From assembly GCA_039707655.1 (NCBI GenBank), contig CM077671.1, forward strand, positions 244,356,595-244,420,594: a DNA stretch of 64,000 nt. Reading direction: 5' to 3'. Positions 32,191 through 44,005 of the stretch are shown piece by piece. Each line of letters starts with the position of its first letter. The first letter of the stretch is position 1. The DNA is from Elymus sibiricus. Taxonomy: Eukaryota > Streptophyta > Magnoliopsida > Poales > Poaceae. The notes below the pieces were generated by a model. It saw nothing but the letters and a program-made list of their open reading frames with translations. It ran no database searches and had not been told where the DNA came from. The position numbers and the translations under genes were made by a program.

Positions 32191-33766
32191 TGATACGTCT
32201 CCAACGTATCTATAATTTTTTCTTGTTCCATGCTGTTATATTATCATTCTTGGATGTTTTACAATCATTTTATAACAACTTTATATCATTTTTTGGGACT
32301 AACCTATTGACATAGTGCCAAAGTGCCAGTTGATGTTTTTGCTTTTTTTTTACTTCACAGAAAATCAATACCAAACGGAGTCCAATCACGACGAAACTTT
32401 TTGGAGATTTTTTTCTGGACCAGAAGACACCCAGTGGGCCAAAGAAGTGCCGGGGGAGTGGGCCGAGGAGACCACAACCCACCAGGGCGCGCCAGGGGGG
32501 CCCCGGCGCACCCTGATGGGTTGTGCCCTCCTTGGGGCCCCTCTCCACCGCCTCTGATGCCTATAAATTCGCAAATATTCCAAAAACCCTAGGCAAGTCG
32601 ACGAAACACAATTCCAGCCACCGCAAGTTCCAGAACCTCGAGATCCAATCTAAACACCATCACGGAGGGGTTCATCTTCCTCATAGGTGCCTCTCCGATG
32701 ATGCGTGAGTAGTCCACCATAGACCTACGAGTCCATAGGCAGTAGCTAGATGGCTTCCTCTCTCTCTCTCTTATGATTCTCAATACAATGGTCTCTTGGA
32801 GATCTATTTGATGTAAACTTTTGCGGTGTGTTTGTTGGGATCCGATGAATTTTGAGTTCATGATCAGTTTCTATCCATGAATATTATTTGAGTCTTCTTT
32901 GATCTCTTATATGCATGATTACTTATAGCCTCGTATTTCTTCTCCGAATCTTTGGTTTAGTTAGGCCAACTAGATCAATTTTTCTTGCCATGGGAAGAGG
33001 TGCTTTGTGATGGGTTCGATCTTGCGGTGTTCTTTCCCAGTGACAGAAGGGGCAGCAAGACACACATGTATCGTTGCTATTAAGGATAACAAGATGGGGT
33101 CTATTCCTACGTGAATAGATTTTGTCTACATCATGTCATCGTTCTTATTGCATTACTCCGTTTTTCCATGAAGTTAGTACACTAGATGCATGCTGTATAG
33201 CGGTCGATGTGTGGAGTAATAGTGGTAGATGCAGGCAAGAGTCGGTCTACTTATCTTGGACGTGATGCCTATATAATGATCATCGCCTTGGATATCGTCA
33301 TGACTATTCGATTTTCTATCAATTGCCAACAGTAATTTGTTCACCCACCGTGCGCTATACTCATGAGAGAATCCACTAGTGAACCCTACGGCCCTCGAGT
33401 CTACTTTTCCAACATATTGCTTTCCGATCTACTTTTTTGCAATCTTTGTTTTCAGATCTACAAAACCAAAAACCCAAAAACATATTGCTGCATATTTGCT
33501 CTTTTATTTTGTGTTCTTGAGAGATCTATCTCTCCTATCTATCACTACCTAATCTATCTTTTTACCGTAGAGAGATTGACAACCTCTCTTTCGCGTCGGG
33601 TTGCAAGTATTTGTTGTTTGTGTGCAGGTGCTGCTTATTGGGTGGTGGTGATCCTCCTACTGGTTCGATAACCTTGGTTTCATAACTGAGGGAAATACTT
33701 ACCGTCGCTGTGCTGCATCATCCCTTCCTCTTTGGGGAAATACCGACGCAGTCTCAAGCCACGTCA
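32191..33766 (+). repeat. Element A 3' LTR
   Basis: 1576 bp, preceded by the purine-rich AATTAAGCTTGGGAATGC tract. Confidence 0.95.
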
Positions 33767-33771
33767 GCGCA

Positions 33772-34364
33772 CCAGCCCCCTAAGGCCCATGCGCCTAGGG
33801 GAAGGGAAACCCTAAGGGGGAGGGCCCTCCACTTGGCTTGGAGGGCATTCCTCCCCCTTTGGCCGCCTCCCCTCCTTGGAGGATGGGCTAGGGGCAACAC
33901 CCATATATATAGTGGGGAGGAGGTGCAAGGGCTGGACACACCAATTCCCACGCCCCGGTGGCAGCCCTCCCTCTCCCGTTACTCCGTTTTCTCCTCAGAT
34001 CGCATCTACGGTAGCGCTTGGCGAAACCCTGCCGGGATAGCTCCACCACCATCTCCACCACGCCGTCGTGATTGTTGAAATCCCATCTACTTCTCCTCCC
34101 TCGCTTGCTGGATCAATAAGGAGGAGACATCATCGAGCCGCACGTGTGCTGAACGCGGAGGTGTCGTCCATTCTGCGCTAGATCGGATTGAATCGCGATT
34201 GGATCGTGAAGAGTATGACTACATCAACCACGTTATATACACTTACGCTTAGCGGTCTACAAGGGTATGTATATACAGTCCCCCTCTCGTAGCTAAGCAT
34301 CTCCATAGATAGATCTTGGGTGTTTGTAGCAAAAAAATTCTTTCCCATGCAACGTTCTCCAACA
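33772..34364 (+). repeat. Copia 5' LTR, second segment
   Basis: Resumes after the second GCGCA copy (33767-33771) with CCAGCCCCCTAAGGCCCATG, as in the 3' LTR near 41163, and ends CTCCAACA before the PBS. It contains the short TATATATAG box near 33904-33912, a probable LTR promoter. Confidence 0.95.
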
Positions 34365-34365
34365 G

Positions 34366-34377
34366 TGGTATCAGAGC
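34366..34377 (+). promoter_or_regulatory. Copia primer-binding site (tRNA-iMet)
   Basis: TGGTATCAGAGC, complementary to the 3' end of initiator tRNA-Met, one base after the LTR end. Confidence 0.95.
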
Positions 34378-35109
34378 TAGGTCTATGCGTAGATGATATG
34401 AACGAGTAGAACACAAAGAATTTGTGAGCGTTGATGTTCAGATTGATTACCTCCTTATTCTTATTTGATTCAGCGCTATTGTAGGATGAAGCGGCTTGGA
34501 CCAACCTTACTTGTCCACGTACAAGAGACCGGTTCCACCGACTGACATGTAACCTAGTTGCATAAAGGTGGATGGCGGGTGTCTGTCTCTCCCACTTTAG
34601 TTGAATCGGATTCGACAAAGGCGGTCCTTGTAGAAGGTTAAAAGGCAACTTGATTATCACCGTTGTGGCTTTGTGTAGGTAAGAACGGTTCTTACTAGTT
34701 GCCCATAACAGCCACGTAAAACTTGCAACAACAAAGTAGAGGACGTCTAACTTGTTTTTGCAGGGCATGTTGTGATGTGATATGGCCAAGACGTGATTTG
34801 ATATATGTGATGTATGAGATGATCATGTTTTGTATAGTTATCACGACTTGCATGTCGATGAGTACGGCAACCGGCAGGAGCCATAGGGTTGTGTGTAATT
34901 CATTCATGCCATTTGCTTTACTTTATCGCTATGAGTTAGCAATATTTTAGAAGCAATAGTTGGCGCGACAACCACATGACAACACGATGATGGAGATCAT
35001 GATGATGGATGTAACACCCCGTTACGCCTGGTGGGATCTAGACTGGCCCCACAGACCAACACTAGTCTTTCCTGCGCACTTTGTCCTCACTCGTGCGCAT
35101 CCGGGACCA

Positions 35110-35174
35110 ACTTCCCAGTCGGTCACCCATCCTAGAATTACTCCAAGCCAAGCACGCTTAACTTTGGAGTTCTT
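35110..35174 (-). ncRNA. 5S-rRNA-like segment in the left Cassandra LTR
   Basis: On the minus strand the segment contains AACTCCAAAGTTAAGCGTGC and TAGGATGGGTGACC, near-exact parts of plant 5S rRNA that include the box A/IE/box C promoter region. The second copy is at 35526-35590. It is not a complete 5S gene. Confidence 0.85.
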
Positions 35175-35525
35175 CTCGAGTGGGCTCCCGGAAAAGAAGG
35201 AATTCCTTGTTGATATGAGTAGTCTATCATTCCTATTAAGCCAGGCTCTCACATACACCCCCACTCAAAGGAACCGACGTCCTCGTCGGCCCATCAGGAA
35301 CGTTTCCTCTTGGCACACGTATGCGCGTCCAGTCCGGCACATGTGCCATGTCGTGTGCCACAACGGGCCACACGCACCATGCGCCACATGCCCGTGTAAC
35401 CGCAAGGGTCAGCTCTGATGCCAATTGTAACACCCCGTTACGCCTGGCGGGATCTAGACTGGCCCCACAGACCAACACTAGTCTTTCCTACGCACTTTGT
35501 CCTCACTCGTGCGCACCCGGGACCA

Positions 35526-35590
35526 ACTTCCCGGTCGGTCACCCATCCTAGAATTGCTCCAAGCCAAGCACGCTTAACTTTGGAGTTCTT
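35526..35590 (-). ncRNA. 5S-rRNA-like segment in the right Cassandra LTR
   Basis: Same 5S-derived segment as in the left LTR, offset by 416 bp, with one or two differences (for example GAATTG for GAATTA on the plus strand). Confidence 0.85.
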
Positions 35591-36279
35591 TTCGAGTGGG
35601 CTCCCAGAAAAGAAGGAATTCCTTGTTGATGTGAGTAGTCTATCATTCCTATTAAGCCAGGCTCTCACAATGGAGATCATGGTGTCATGCCGGTGACGAT
35701 GGAGATCATGCCGGTGCTTTGGAGATGGAGATCAAAAGCACAAGACGATGGTAGCCATATCATGTCACTTATATTTGCATGTGATGTTTATCCTTTTATG
35801 CATCTTATCTTGCTTAGGACGATGGTAACATTATAAGATGATCCCTCACTAAAATTTCAAGATAAAATTGTATTCTCCCCGAGTATGCACCGTTGCGAAT
35901 GATCGTCGTTTCGAAGCACCTCGTGATGATCGGGTGTGATCGACTCTACGTTCGCATACAACGGGTGTAAGCCAGATTTACACACGCGGGATACTTGGGT
36001 TAACCTTGACGATCCTAGCATGTACAGACATGGCCTCGGAACACAGGAGACCGAAAGGTCGAACTTGAGTCATATAGTAGATATGATCAACATGGAGATG
36101 TTCACCATTGAAACCACCTCATCTCACGTGATGATCGGACTTGGGTTGGTGGATTTGGATCATGTCACACTTAGACAACCTGAGGGATGTTGATTTGAGT
36201 GGGAGTACTATGATTAATTGAACTCATTATCACGAACATAGTCTAAAAGTTGTCTTTGCAAAATTATGTTGTAGCTCGC

Positions 36280-39200
36280 GCTGTAGCTCCCCTGTATTTT
36301 GATACGTTCCTAGAGAAAACTAAGTTGAAATATATTGGTAGCAATTATGCGGACTAGGTCCGTGATCTGAGGATTGTCCTCATTGCTGCACAGAAGGCTT
36401 ATGTCCTTGATGCACCGCTTGGTGCGCCACCCCTTCAGGCGTCATCTGTGGATGTTGTGAACGTCTGGCAGACACGTTCTGATGACTAATTGATAGTTTA
36501 GTACGCCATGCTTTACGGCTTAGAATCGGGGCTCCAAAGACGTTTTGAACGCCATAGAGCATATGAGATGTTCCAAGAGCTGAAATTGATATTTCAGGCT
36601 CATGCCCGTGTTGAGAGGTATGAGACCTCTGGCAAGTTCTTTGCCGACAAGATGGAGGAGAACAGCTCAGTCAGTAAGCATGTACTCAGAATGTCTGGGT
36701 GCTACAGTCGCTTGAATCAAAAGGGAGTTAATCTTCCAGATAAGATAGTGATTGATAGAGTTTTCCAGTCACAATCACCAAACTACTAGAGCTAACATGC
36801 AAGGGATGGAGATGATGATCCTTGAGCTATTCGCGATGCTTAAGGCCGTGGAGGTAGAAATCAAGAAGGAGCATCAAGTGTTGATGGTTAATAAGACCAC
36901 TAGTTTCAAGAAGGGCAAGGGAAGAAGGGAGAATTCAAGAATGGCAAGCCAGTTGTCGCTCCAGTGAAGAAACCCAAGGTTGTGCCCAAACCCGAGACTA
37001 AGTGCTTCTATTGTAAGGGGAACGGTCACTCGTAGCGGAACTACCCCAAATACTTGGTATATAAGAAGGCTGACAACGTCAACAAAAGTATATTTGATAT
37101 ACGCATTATTGATGTGTACCTTACTAGTACTCCTAGTAGCACCTGGGTATTAGATACCAGTTCAGTTGCTAATATTGGTAACTCGAAACAAAAGCTACGG
37201 AATAAACGGAGACTAGCTAAGGGAGAGGTGACGATGTATGTTGGAAGTGTCTCCAAGGTTGATGTGATCACCATCGCATGCTCCCTCTACCTTCGGGATT
37301 AGTGTTGAACCTAAATAAATGTTATTTGGTGTTTGCGTTGAGCATGAACATGATTAGATCGTGTTTGTTGCAATACGGTTATTCATTTAAGTCAGAGAAT
37401 AATGGTTATTCTGTTTACATGAATAATACCTTCTATGGTCATGCACCCAATGTGAATGGTTTATTGAATCTCGATCATAGTGATACACATGTTCATAGCA
37501 TTGATGCCAAAAATATGCAAAGTTAATAATGATAGTACCACTTTCTTGTGGCACTGCCGCTAAGGTCATATTGGTGTAAAGCGCATGAAGAAACTCCATG
37601 CTGATGGATATTTTGACTCACTCGATTCCGAATCGCTTGAGACATGCGGACCATGCCTCATGGGCAGGATGACTAAGATCCCGTTTTCCGGAACAATGGA
37701 GCGGGCAAGTGACTTGTTGGAAATCATACATACTGATGTGTGCTGTCCGATGAGTGTTGAAGCGCGCGGTGGATATTGTTATTTTCTTAACTTCATGGAT
37801 GACTTGAGTAGATATTGGGATATGTACTTAATGAAATACAAGTATGAAACTTTTGAATAGTTCAAAGCAAATTTCAGAGTGAAGTTGAAGATCATCGTGA
37901 CAAGAGGATAAAATGTCTGTGATGTGATCGTGGAGATGAATATCCGAGTTACGAGTTTGGTATGCATTTAAGACATTGTGGAATTGTTTCACAGCTCACG
38001 CCACCTGGAACACCACAGTGTAATGGTGTGTCCGAACACCATAACCGTACTTTATTGGATATGGTGCATTCTATGATGTCTCTTATTGTTTTGCCACTAT
38101 CGTTTGGGGGTTATGCATTGGAGACAAGTACACTCACTTTAAATAGGGCGCCATCTAAATCCGTTGAGACGACACCGTATGAATTATGGTTTGGCAAGAA
38201 ACCTAAGCTGTCATTTCTTAAGGTTTGGGGTTGCGACGCTTATGTGAAAAGGCTTCAGCCTGATAAGCTCGAACCCAAAGCGGAAAAGTGCGTCTTCATA
38301 GGATACCCGGAGGAAACAATTGGGTACACCTTCTATCTTAGATTCGAAGGTAAGGCCTTTGTCGCCAAGAATGGATCCTTTCCAGAGAAGGAGGTTCTCT
38401 CGAAAGAAGTGAGTGGGAGGAAGGTAGAACTTGATAAGGTTATCAAACCTTCACTTGAATTGGAAAGTAGCGCAACGCAAAAAAGTATTCCTGTGATGCG
38501 TACACCAATTGAAGAGGAAGCTAATGATGATGATCATGAAACTTCAGATCAAGTTACTACCAAGCCTCGTAGGTCGACAAGGACTCGTACCACCCATGAG
38601 TGGTACGGTAATCCTGCTTGGAGGTCATGTTGTTAGACAACACTAAACCTACGAGCTATGAAGAAGCGATGGTGGGCCCGGATTAAAACAAATGGCTAGG
38701 TGCCATGAAATCTGAGATAGGATCCATGTATGAAAACCAAGTATGGACTTTGGTAGACTTGCTCGATGACCGGCAGGCCATTAAGTACAAATGTATCTTT
38801 AAGAAGAAGACAGACGCTGATGGTAATGTCACCATTTTCAAAGCTCGACTTGTCCCAAAGAGGTTTCCGACAAGTTCAAGGAGTTGACTATGATGTGATT
38901 TTCTCACCCGTAGCGATGCTAAAGCCTGTTAGGATTATGTTAGCAGTTGTTGCATTTTTCAATTATGAAATCTAGTAGATGGATGTCAAAACAGAGTTTC
39001 CTTAACGGTTTCCGTGAGGAAAGGTTGTATGTGATACAACTGGAATGTTTTGTCGATCCTAAGGATGCAAAAAGGCATGCAAGCTCCAGCGATCCTTCTA
39101 TGGACTGGTGCAAGCATCTCGGAGTTGGAATATACGCTTTGATAAGGTGATCAAAGATTTTGGGTTTATACAAGTTTATGAAGAAACTTGTATTTACAAG

Positions 39201-39960
39201 AAAGTGAGTGGGAGCACTATAGCATTTCTGATAAGTATATGTGGATGACATATTGTTGATCGGAAATGATGTAGAATTTCTAGAAAGCATAAAGGGTTGT
39301 TTGAAAGGAGTTTTTCAAAGGAAGACCTGGGTAAAGCTGCTTACATATTGAGCATCAAAATCTATAGAGATAGATCAAGACGCTTGACAAGACTTTCACA
39401 GAGCACACACCTTGACAAGATTTTGAAGGAGTTCAAAATGGATCATTCAAAGAAGGAGTTCTTGCATGTATTGTAAGGTGTGAAGTTGAGTAAAACTCAA
39501 AGCTCGACCACGACAGAAGAAAGAGAAAGAACGAAAAGCCATAGGCTCTATACTGTATGCCATGATGTGTAGCTCATGTGATGTGTGCCTTGCCATAAGT
39601 CTGGCAAGGGGGTACAAGAGTGATCCAGGAGTGGATCACTGGACAGCGGTCAAAATTATCCTTTGGTACCTAAAGAGTACTAAGGAAATATTTTCTCGGT
39701 TATGTAGGTGATAAAGAGTTCGCCGTAAAGGGTTACGTCGATGCAAGCTTTGACACTGATCCGGATGACCCTGAGTTGTAAACCGGATACGTATAGTGGA
39801 GCGGTCATTTGGAATAGCTCCAAGTGGAGCACGGTAGTAGCATCTACAGTATGACATATAGATTTGGAAAGTACACACGTATCTGAATGTTGCAGACCCG
39901 TTGACTAAAACCTCTCTCACAAGCAAAACATGATCAAACCCCAGAATCATTGGGTGTGAA
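36280..39960 (+). pseudogene. Degenerate Copia gag-pol
   Basis: Recognisable in order: gag (YADWVRDLRIVLIAAQKAYV, then FADKMEENSSVSKHVLRMSG); zinc knuckle CFYCKGNGHS*RNYPKY with a stop and the last Cys changed to Tyr; protease WVLDTSSVANIGNS with catalytic DTG changed to DTS; integrase (KRMKKLHADGYFDSL, HTDVCCPMSVEARGGY, then QLTPPGTPQCNGVSEH); a 225-codon open stretch 37962-38636 ending in the RRSTRTR tail; reverse transcriptase (VDYDVIFSPVAMLKPVRI, MDVKTEFLNGF); YVDDILLIGNDVEF in another frame near 39238-39280; and RNase H remnants (GYVDASFDTDPDD). Many stops and frameshifts; not functional. The order PR-IN-RT-RH confirms Copia. Confidence 0.93.
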
Positions 39961-40009
39961 TCATATGGCGATGTGAACTAGATTATTGACTCTAGTGCAA
40001 GTGGGAGAC

Positions 40010-41770
40010 TGTTGGAAATATGCTCTAGAGGCAATAATAAATTGGTTATTATCATATTTCCTTGTTCATGACAAACGTCTATTATCCATGCTAGAATTAT
40101 ACTTATCGGAAACTCACATACATGTGTGGATACATAGACAACATTGTTTCCCTAGTGAGCCTCTACTAGACTAGTTTGTTGATCAAAGATGGTTAAGGTT
40201 TCCTAACCATAGACATGAGTTGTCGTTTGATAACGGGGTCATATCATTAGGAGAATGATGTGATGGATAAGACCAACCGTAAGCATAGCATTTGATCGTA
40301 TTAGTTTATTGCTACTGCTTTCTTCATGTTAAGTCTATGTTCCTAAGACTCTGAGATCATGCAACTCCCTGACACCGGAGGAATGCCTTGTGTGTATCAA
40401 ACATCACTTCGTAACTAGGTGATCATAAAGGTACTCTATAGGTATCTCCGAGGGTGTCTGTTGGGTTGGCATGGATCGAGACTGAGATTTGTCACTCCGT
40501 ATGATGGAGAGATATCTCTGGGCCCACTCGGTAATACAACATCACAAGAAGCTTGCAAGCAATGTGACTAAGGATTTAGTCACGGGATCTTGTATTACAG
40601 AATGAGTAAAGAGACTTGCCAGTAACGAGATTGAACTAGGTATGGAGATACCGATGATCAAATCTCGGGCAAGTAGCATACCGCTGGACAAAGGGAACTG
40701 AATACGGGATTGACTGAATCCTTGACATCGTGGTTTGACCGATAATGATATTCGTGGAATATGTGGGAGCCAATATGGGCATCCAGGTCCTGCTATTGTT
40801 TATTGACCGGAGAGGTGTCTAGGTCATGTCCACATGATTCTCGAACCCGTAGGGTCCGCACGCTTAACGTTCGGTGACGCTAGAGTAGTATTGGGATATT
40901 CACGTTGGTGACCAAATATTGTTCGGAGTCCCAGATGAGATCCCGGATGCCATGAGGAGCTCCAGAATGGTCTGGAGGTAAAGATTTATATATGGGAATT
41001 CATACTTTGGCTACCGGAAAAGTTTCGGGTTTTACCGGTATTGTACCGTGAAGGTTCTAGAAGGTTCCAGAGGGTTCCGGAGGAGTTCGGAAGGGTCCCT
41101 CCAGCACCTAGGGCATGCAAGGGCTGTAGGGGGGGCGCCCTAGCCTTATTGGGCCAGGCGCACCGGCCCCCTAAAGCCCATGCGCCTAGGGGAAGGGAAA
41201 CCCTAAAGGGGAGGGCCCTCGACTTGGCTTGGAGGGCACTCCTCCCCCTTTGGCCACCTCCCCTCCTTGGAGGAGGGGCTAGGGCTGCGCCCCCAGCCCT
41301 CCAACACCCCTATATATAGTGGGGAGGAGGCTTAAGGGCTGGACACACCAATTCCCACGCCCCGGTGGCAGCCCTCCCTCTCCCGTTAATCCGTTTTCTC
41401 CTCAGATCGCATCTACGGTAGCGCTTGGCGAAACCCTGTCGGGATAGCTCCACCACCATCTCCACCACGCCATCATGATGGTTGAGATCCCATCTACTTC
41501 TCCTCCCTCGCTTGCTGGATCAAGAAGGAGGAGACGTCATCGAGCTGTAGTTGTGCTGAACGCGGAGGTGTCGTCCGTTCGGCGCTAGATCGGATCGGAT
41601 CGCGATTGGATCATGAAGAGTACGACTACATCAACCGCGTTATATACGCTTCCGCTTAGCGATCTACAAGGGTATGTAGATACACTCCCCCCTCGTAGAT
41701 ATGCATATCCATAGATAGATCTTGGGTGTTTGTAGGAAAAAATTTGTTTGCCATGCAACGTTCCCCAACA
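40010..41770 (+). repeat. Copia 3' LTR
   Basis: 1761 bp, TGTTGG...CCAACA, preceded by the polypurine tract. It differs from the 5' LTR by scattered substitutions, so the insertion is not very recent. Confidence 0.95.
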
Positions 41771-41775
41771 CCAAC

Positions 41776-42260
41776 AATGTGAAAAAGTGAATGCCTTCTT
41801 CTCCACTTGATGGTACAAAGCCGCCACCAAAGTTGCATGGGTTTGAACTTTGATGCCACTTTGGTTCGGACCAACAACTTGTTTGAGGTAATTGAATTAT
41901 TTACTCAAGATGACCTCTTGGATGAGTGACCATCTATGTTGGAAAGACCATAGGATACGGTTGGTAGAGATTGGATCTGGCTTCACATAGTGTTTTTGCT
42001 CATGGTAAAATTTGTGATTTTTCCCAATATTTCTCAACATTTTGTTCGGTTTCACATATCAGATCCATGCTAGTGTCACACCAACTTTCACACAACAAAA
42101 CATCTTCGAATGTCGGACCTCTTGGCTTCCCTACATTCGTACCAACTTTCTTCTTTTTAGGGTGTGATGTTTGCCCAACTTCAAACATCGAGGAATTGGT
42201 ACCCCCTATGGTAAATTGCAAAGGCTCTTGACCATCACTTATCATGTCTTGCAATATTTG
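41776..42260 (-). pseudogene. NAM-associated/trihelix-like protein, N-terminal part
   Basis: Minus-strand reading starts near MQDMISDGQEPLQFTIGG, continues RGPTFEDVLLCESWCDTSMD, and after frame breaks gives KHYVKPDPI, FQHRWSLIQEVI and GEEGIHFFTLLDEVHNGK across the Copia site. These match the trihelix-like start of the protein family whose C-terminal half is at 25440-26022. Several frameshifts and stops are present. It may once have been an accessory gene of a Harbinger-type transposon. Confidence 0.7.
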
Positions 42261-42478
42261 TTCCTACAATATGCATCATAATTTAACTATCGTCCTACAA
42301 GTTTGATCCTATGGTATGTATAACAAAAGAGTCATGCACGTGTGAAAGGGCCAAAGATTGTACCGGCTCTTGGTCTGGAATTTCGTTGAACAGCATGTGG
42401 GCATGCCCGGAGCCGACATTGCCCAATGTTGCCCGATGCCTTGGAGTTGCGGTGAGTTAGCGATCGTTGACTGCTACT

Positions 42479-44005
42479 TGTGAGCTGCGTTGGGATTTTC
42501 CCCTAAGAGGAGAGGAGATACAGTACATTAGAGATAAGTATTTCCCTCAGTGAGAACCAAGGTTATCGAACCAATAGGAGGACCAATGCAAATTCCGGTC
42601 AAAAACACCTACACACACAAAACCAAACACTTGCACCCAACTCGTCAAGTCCCTTGAACTCGTCACTTGCAAGGATTAAATCTTGATAAAATATATATTA
42701 TAAATGCAAAATAAAATATAAGTAATACAAGTGCAGCAAGGTAAATAAGGTTTTTTACGTTTAAGTAGACCCAGGGGCCATAGTGATCGCTAGAGGCTTC
42801 TCTCTCGATAGTAGCATATAGTGGGCAGACAAATTACTGTTGGGTAATTGATAGAAAAGTGCATAGTTATGACATGTTAGTCATGGCAATGATGATGTAT
42901 ATAGGCATCACGTCCATAAACAAGTAGACCAAAACGATTCTGCATCTACTACTACTACTTCACCAATCGATCGCTATCCACCATGCATCTATGGTATTAA
43001 GTTCATAACAAACGAAGTAATGCTTGGAGCAAGATGACATGATGTAGACAAAGTAAGACAAGCAATATGTTCAGACCTCGTTGTTTTATCCTTAGTGGCA
43101 ACAATACAAATACGTGTCTTGACCCCTTGTGTCAGGAGGATAGAGCACCGCAAGATTGACCCCACTACAACGCACCACTCGCACTGAACATAAACCAATC
43201 AAGTTGGCCAAACCTGATCGATAGATCGGAGAGAAATATGAAGCTATAAGACAATGCATATTGAAATTCAGAGGAGACTCAATAAGTTTTCATGAATAAT
43301 ATGATCCTAAACCCACAATTCATCAAATCCCAACAAGCACACAACAAATGAAGATTACATCGAATAGATCATCGCGAAGATGCGATGAACTTTGTATTGA
43401 AGATCAAAAGAGAGAGAAAAATCCATCTAGTACTAGCTATGGACCCGTGGTGGACTACTCACGCATCATCATGGAGGCGGCAAGGTTGATGTAGATGGCC
43501 TCCGTGATCGATTCCCCCTCCGAGAGATCACCGGAAAAGGTCTCCAGATGGCCTACCCTCGGAACAGAGGCTTGCGGCGGCGGAAAAAGTGTTTCGGGTG
43601 GCTTTGTGTTGGTTTCTCAATATTTTAGGATTTATAGAACTGGAATTAGGTCAGGAGGAGCCACGAGGGGCCCACAAGGCAGGTCGGCGCGCCTTCCCCC
43701 CTGGGCGCACCGAGATGCCTTTTGGCCTCCTCCTGAGGCTTCCTGACACCTCCCGAAGCTTCCTGGATCCCTTTTGTCCAGTAAAAAATCGTCAAAAATT
43801 TTTGTAGCGTTTGGACTTCGTTTGGTACTCATTTCCTGGAAAACCAAAAACATGCAGAAAACAACAGCTGGCACTTGGCACTGGGTTAATAGCTTAGTTC
43901 CCAAAAATGATATAAAATAGCATATAATTGCATATAAAGTATCCTAGATTGATAATATAATATCATGGAACAATCAAAAATTATAGATACATTTGAGACG
44001 TATCA
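42479..44005 (-). repeat. Element E1 3' LTR
   Basis: 1527 bp; diverged relative of the LTRs of A, C and E2 (shared 'ATCTATAATTTTTG' start region and 'CGGTAGATGCAG..' type blocks in reverse). Confidence 0.85.

Larger units (their letters stand above)
27184..33766 (+). mobile_element. Gypsy-type non-autonomous LTR element A, complete
   Basis: Two LTRs (27184-28753 and 32191-33766, TGATACGTCTCCAACG...CCACGTCA) flank a 3.4-kb interior, with the 5-bp duplication GCGCA at 27179-27183 and 33767-33771. It is inserted in the Copia 5' LTR. The PBS fits tRNA-Asp. The interior has one 231-aa ORF that is not gag-pol, then ~2.5 kb of mostly non-coding sequence with conserved stem-loops and a polypurine tract before the 3' LTR. 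LTRs, leader and 3' region match element C (47310-55577). Superfamily is inferred from the family resemblance; I see no RT or integrase. Confidence 0.93.
35010..35669 (-). mobile_element. Cassandra TRIM (5S-rRNA-bearing mini LTR element)
   Basis: Two near-identical 244-bp direct repeats (35010-35253 and 35426-35669) flank a 172-bp core, with the 5-bp duplication ATGGA at 35005-35009 and 35670-35674. On the minus strand the LTR starts TGTGAGAGCCTGGCTTAATA and ends GGGGTGTTACA. The PBS (TGGCATCAGAGC, plus-strand 35412-35423) adjoins the right repeat, and a polypurine tract (GAGTGGGGGTGTA) lies at 35254-35266. Each LTR holds a segment matching the internal promoter half of 5S rRNA. This is the hallmark of Cassandra. 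It encodes no protein and sits in the Copia leader. Confidence 0.93.
26023..41770 (+). mobile_element. Copia LTR retrotransposon (BARE/WIS/Angela type), with nested insertions
   Basis: Starts TGTTGGAAATATGCCCTAGA and ends TTCCCCAACA, flanked by the 5-bp duplication CCAAC (26018-26022 and 41771-41775). The 5' LTR is split: 26023-27183, then Gypsy A, then 33772-34364 (about 1.75 kb net). The 3' LTR is 40010-41770. The PBS is at 34366 and the polypurine tract GTGGGAGAC just before 40010. The internal region carries a Cassandra TRIM and a degenerate gag-pol. Without the nested elements it would be about 8.5 kb, normal for the family. Confidence 0.95.

Noticed and set aside
34960..35696. Four open frames of 80-152 aa in duplicate
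   Set aside because: They lie in the Cassandra TRIM LTRs, which are non-coding and explain the duplication.
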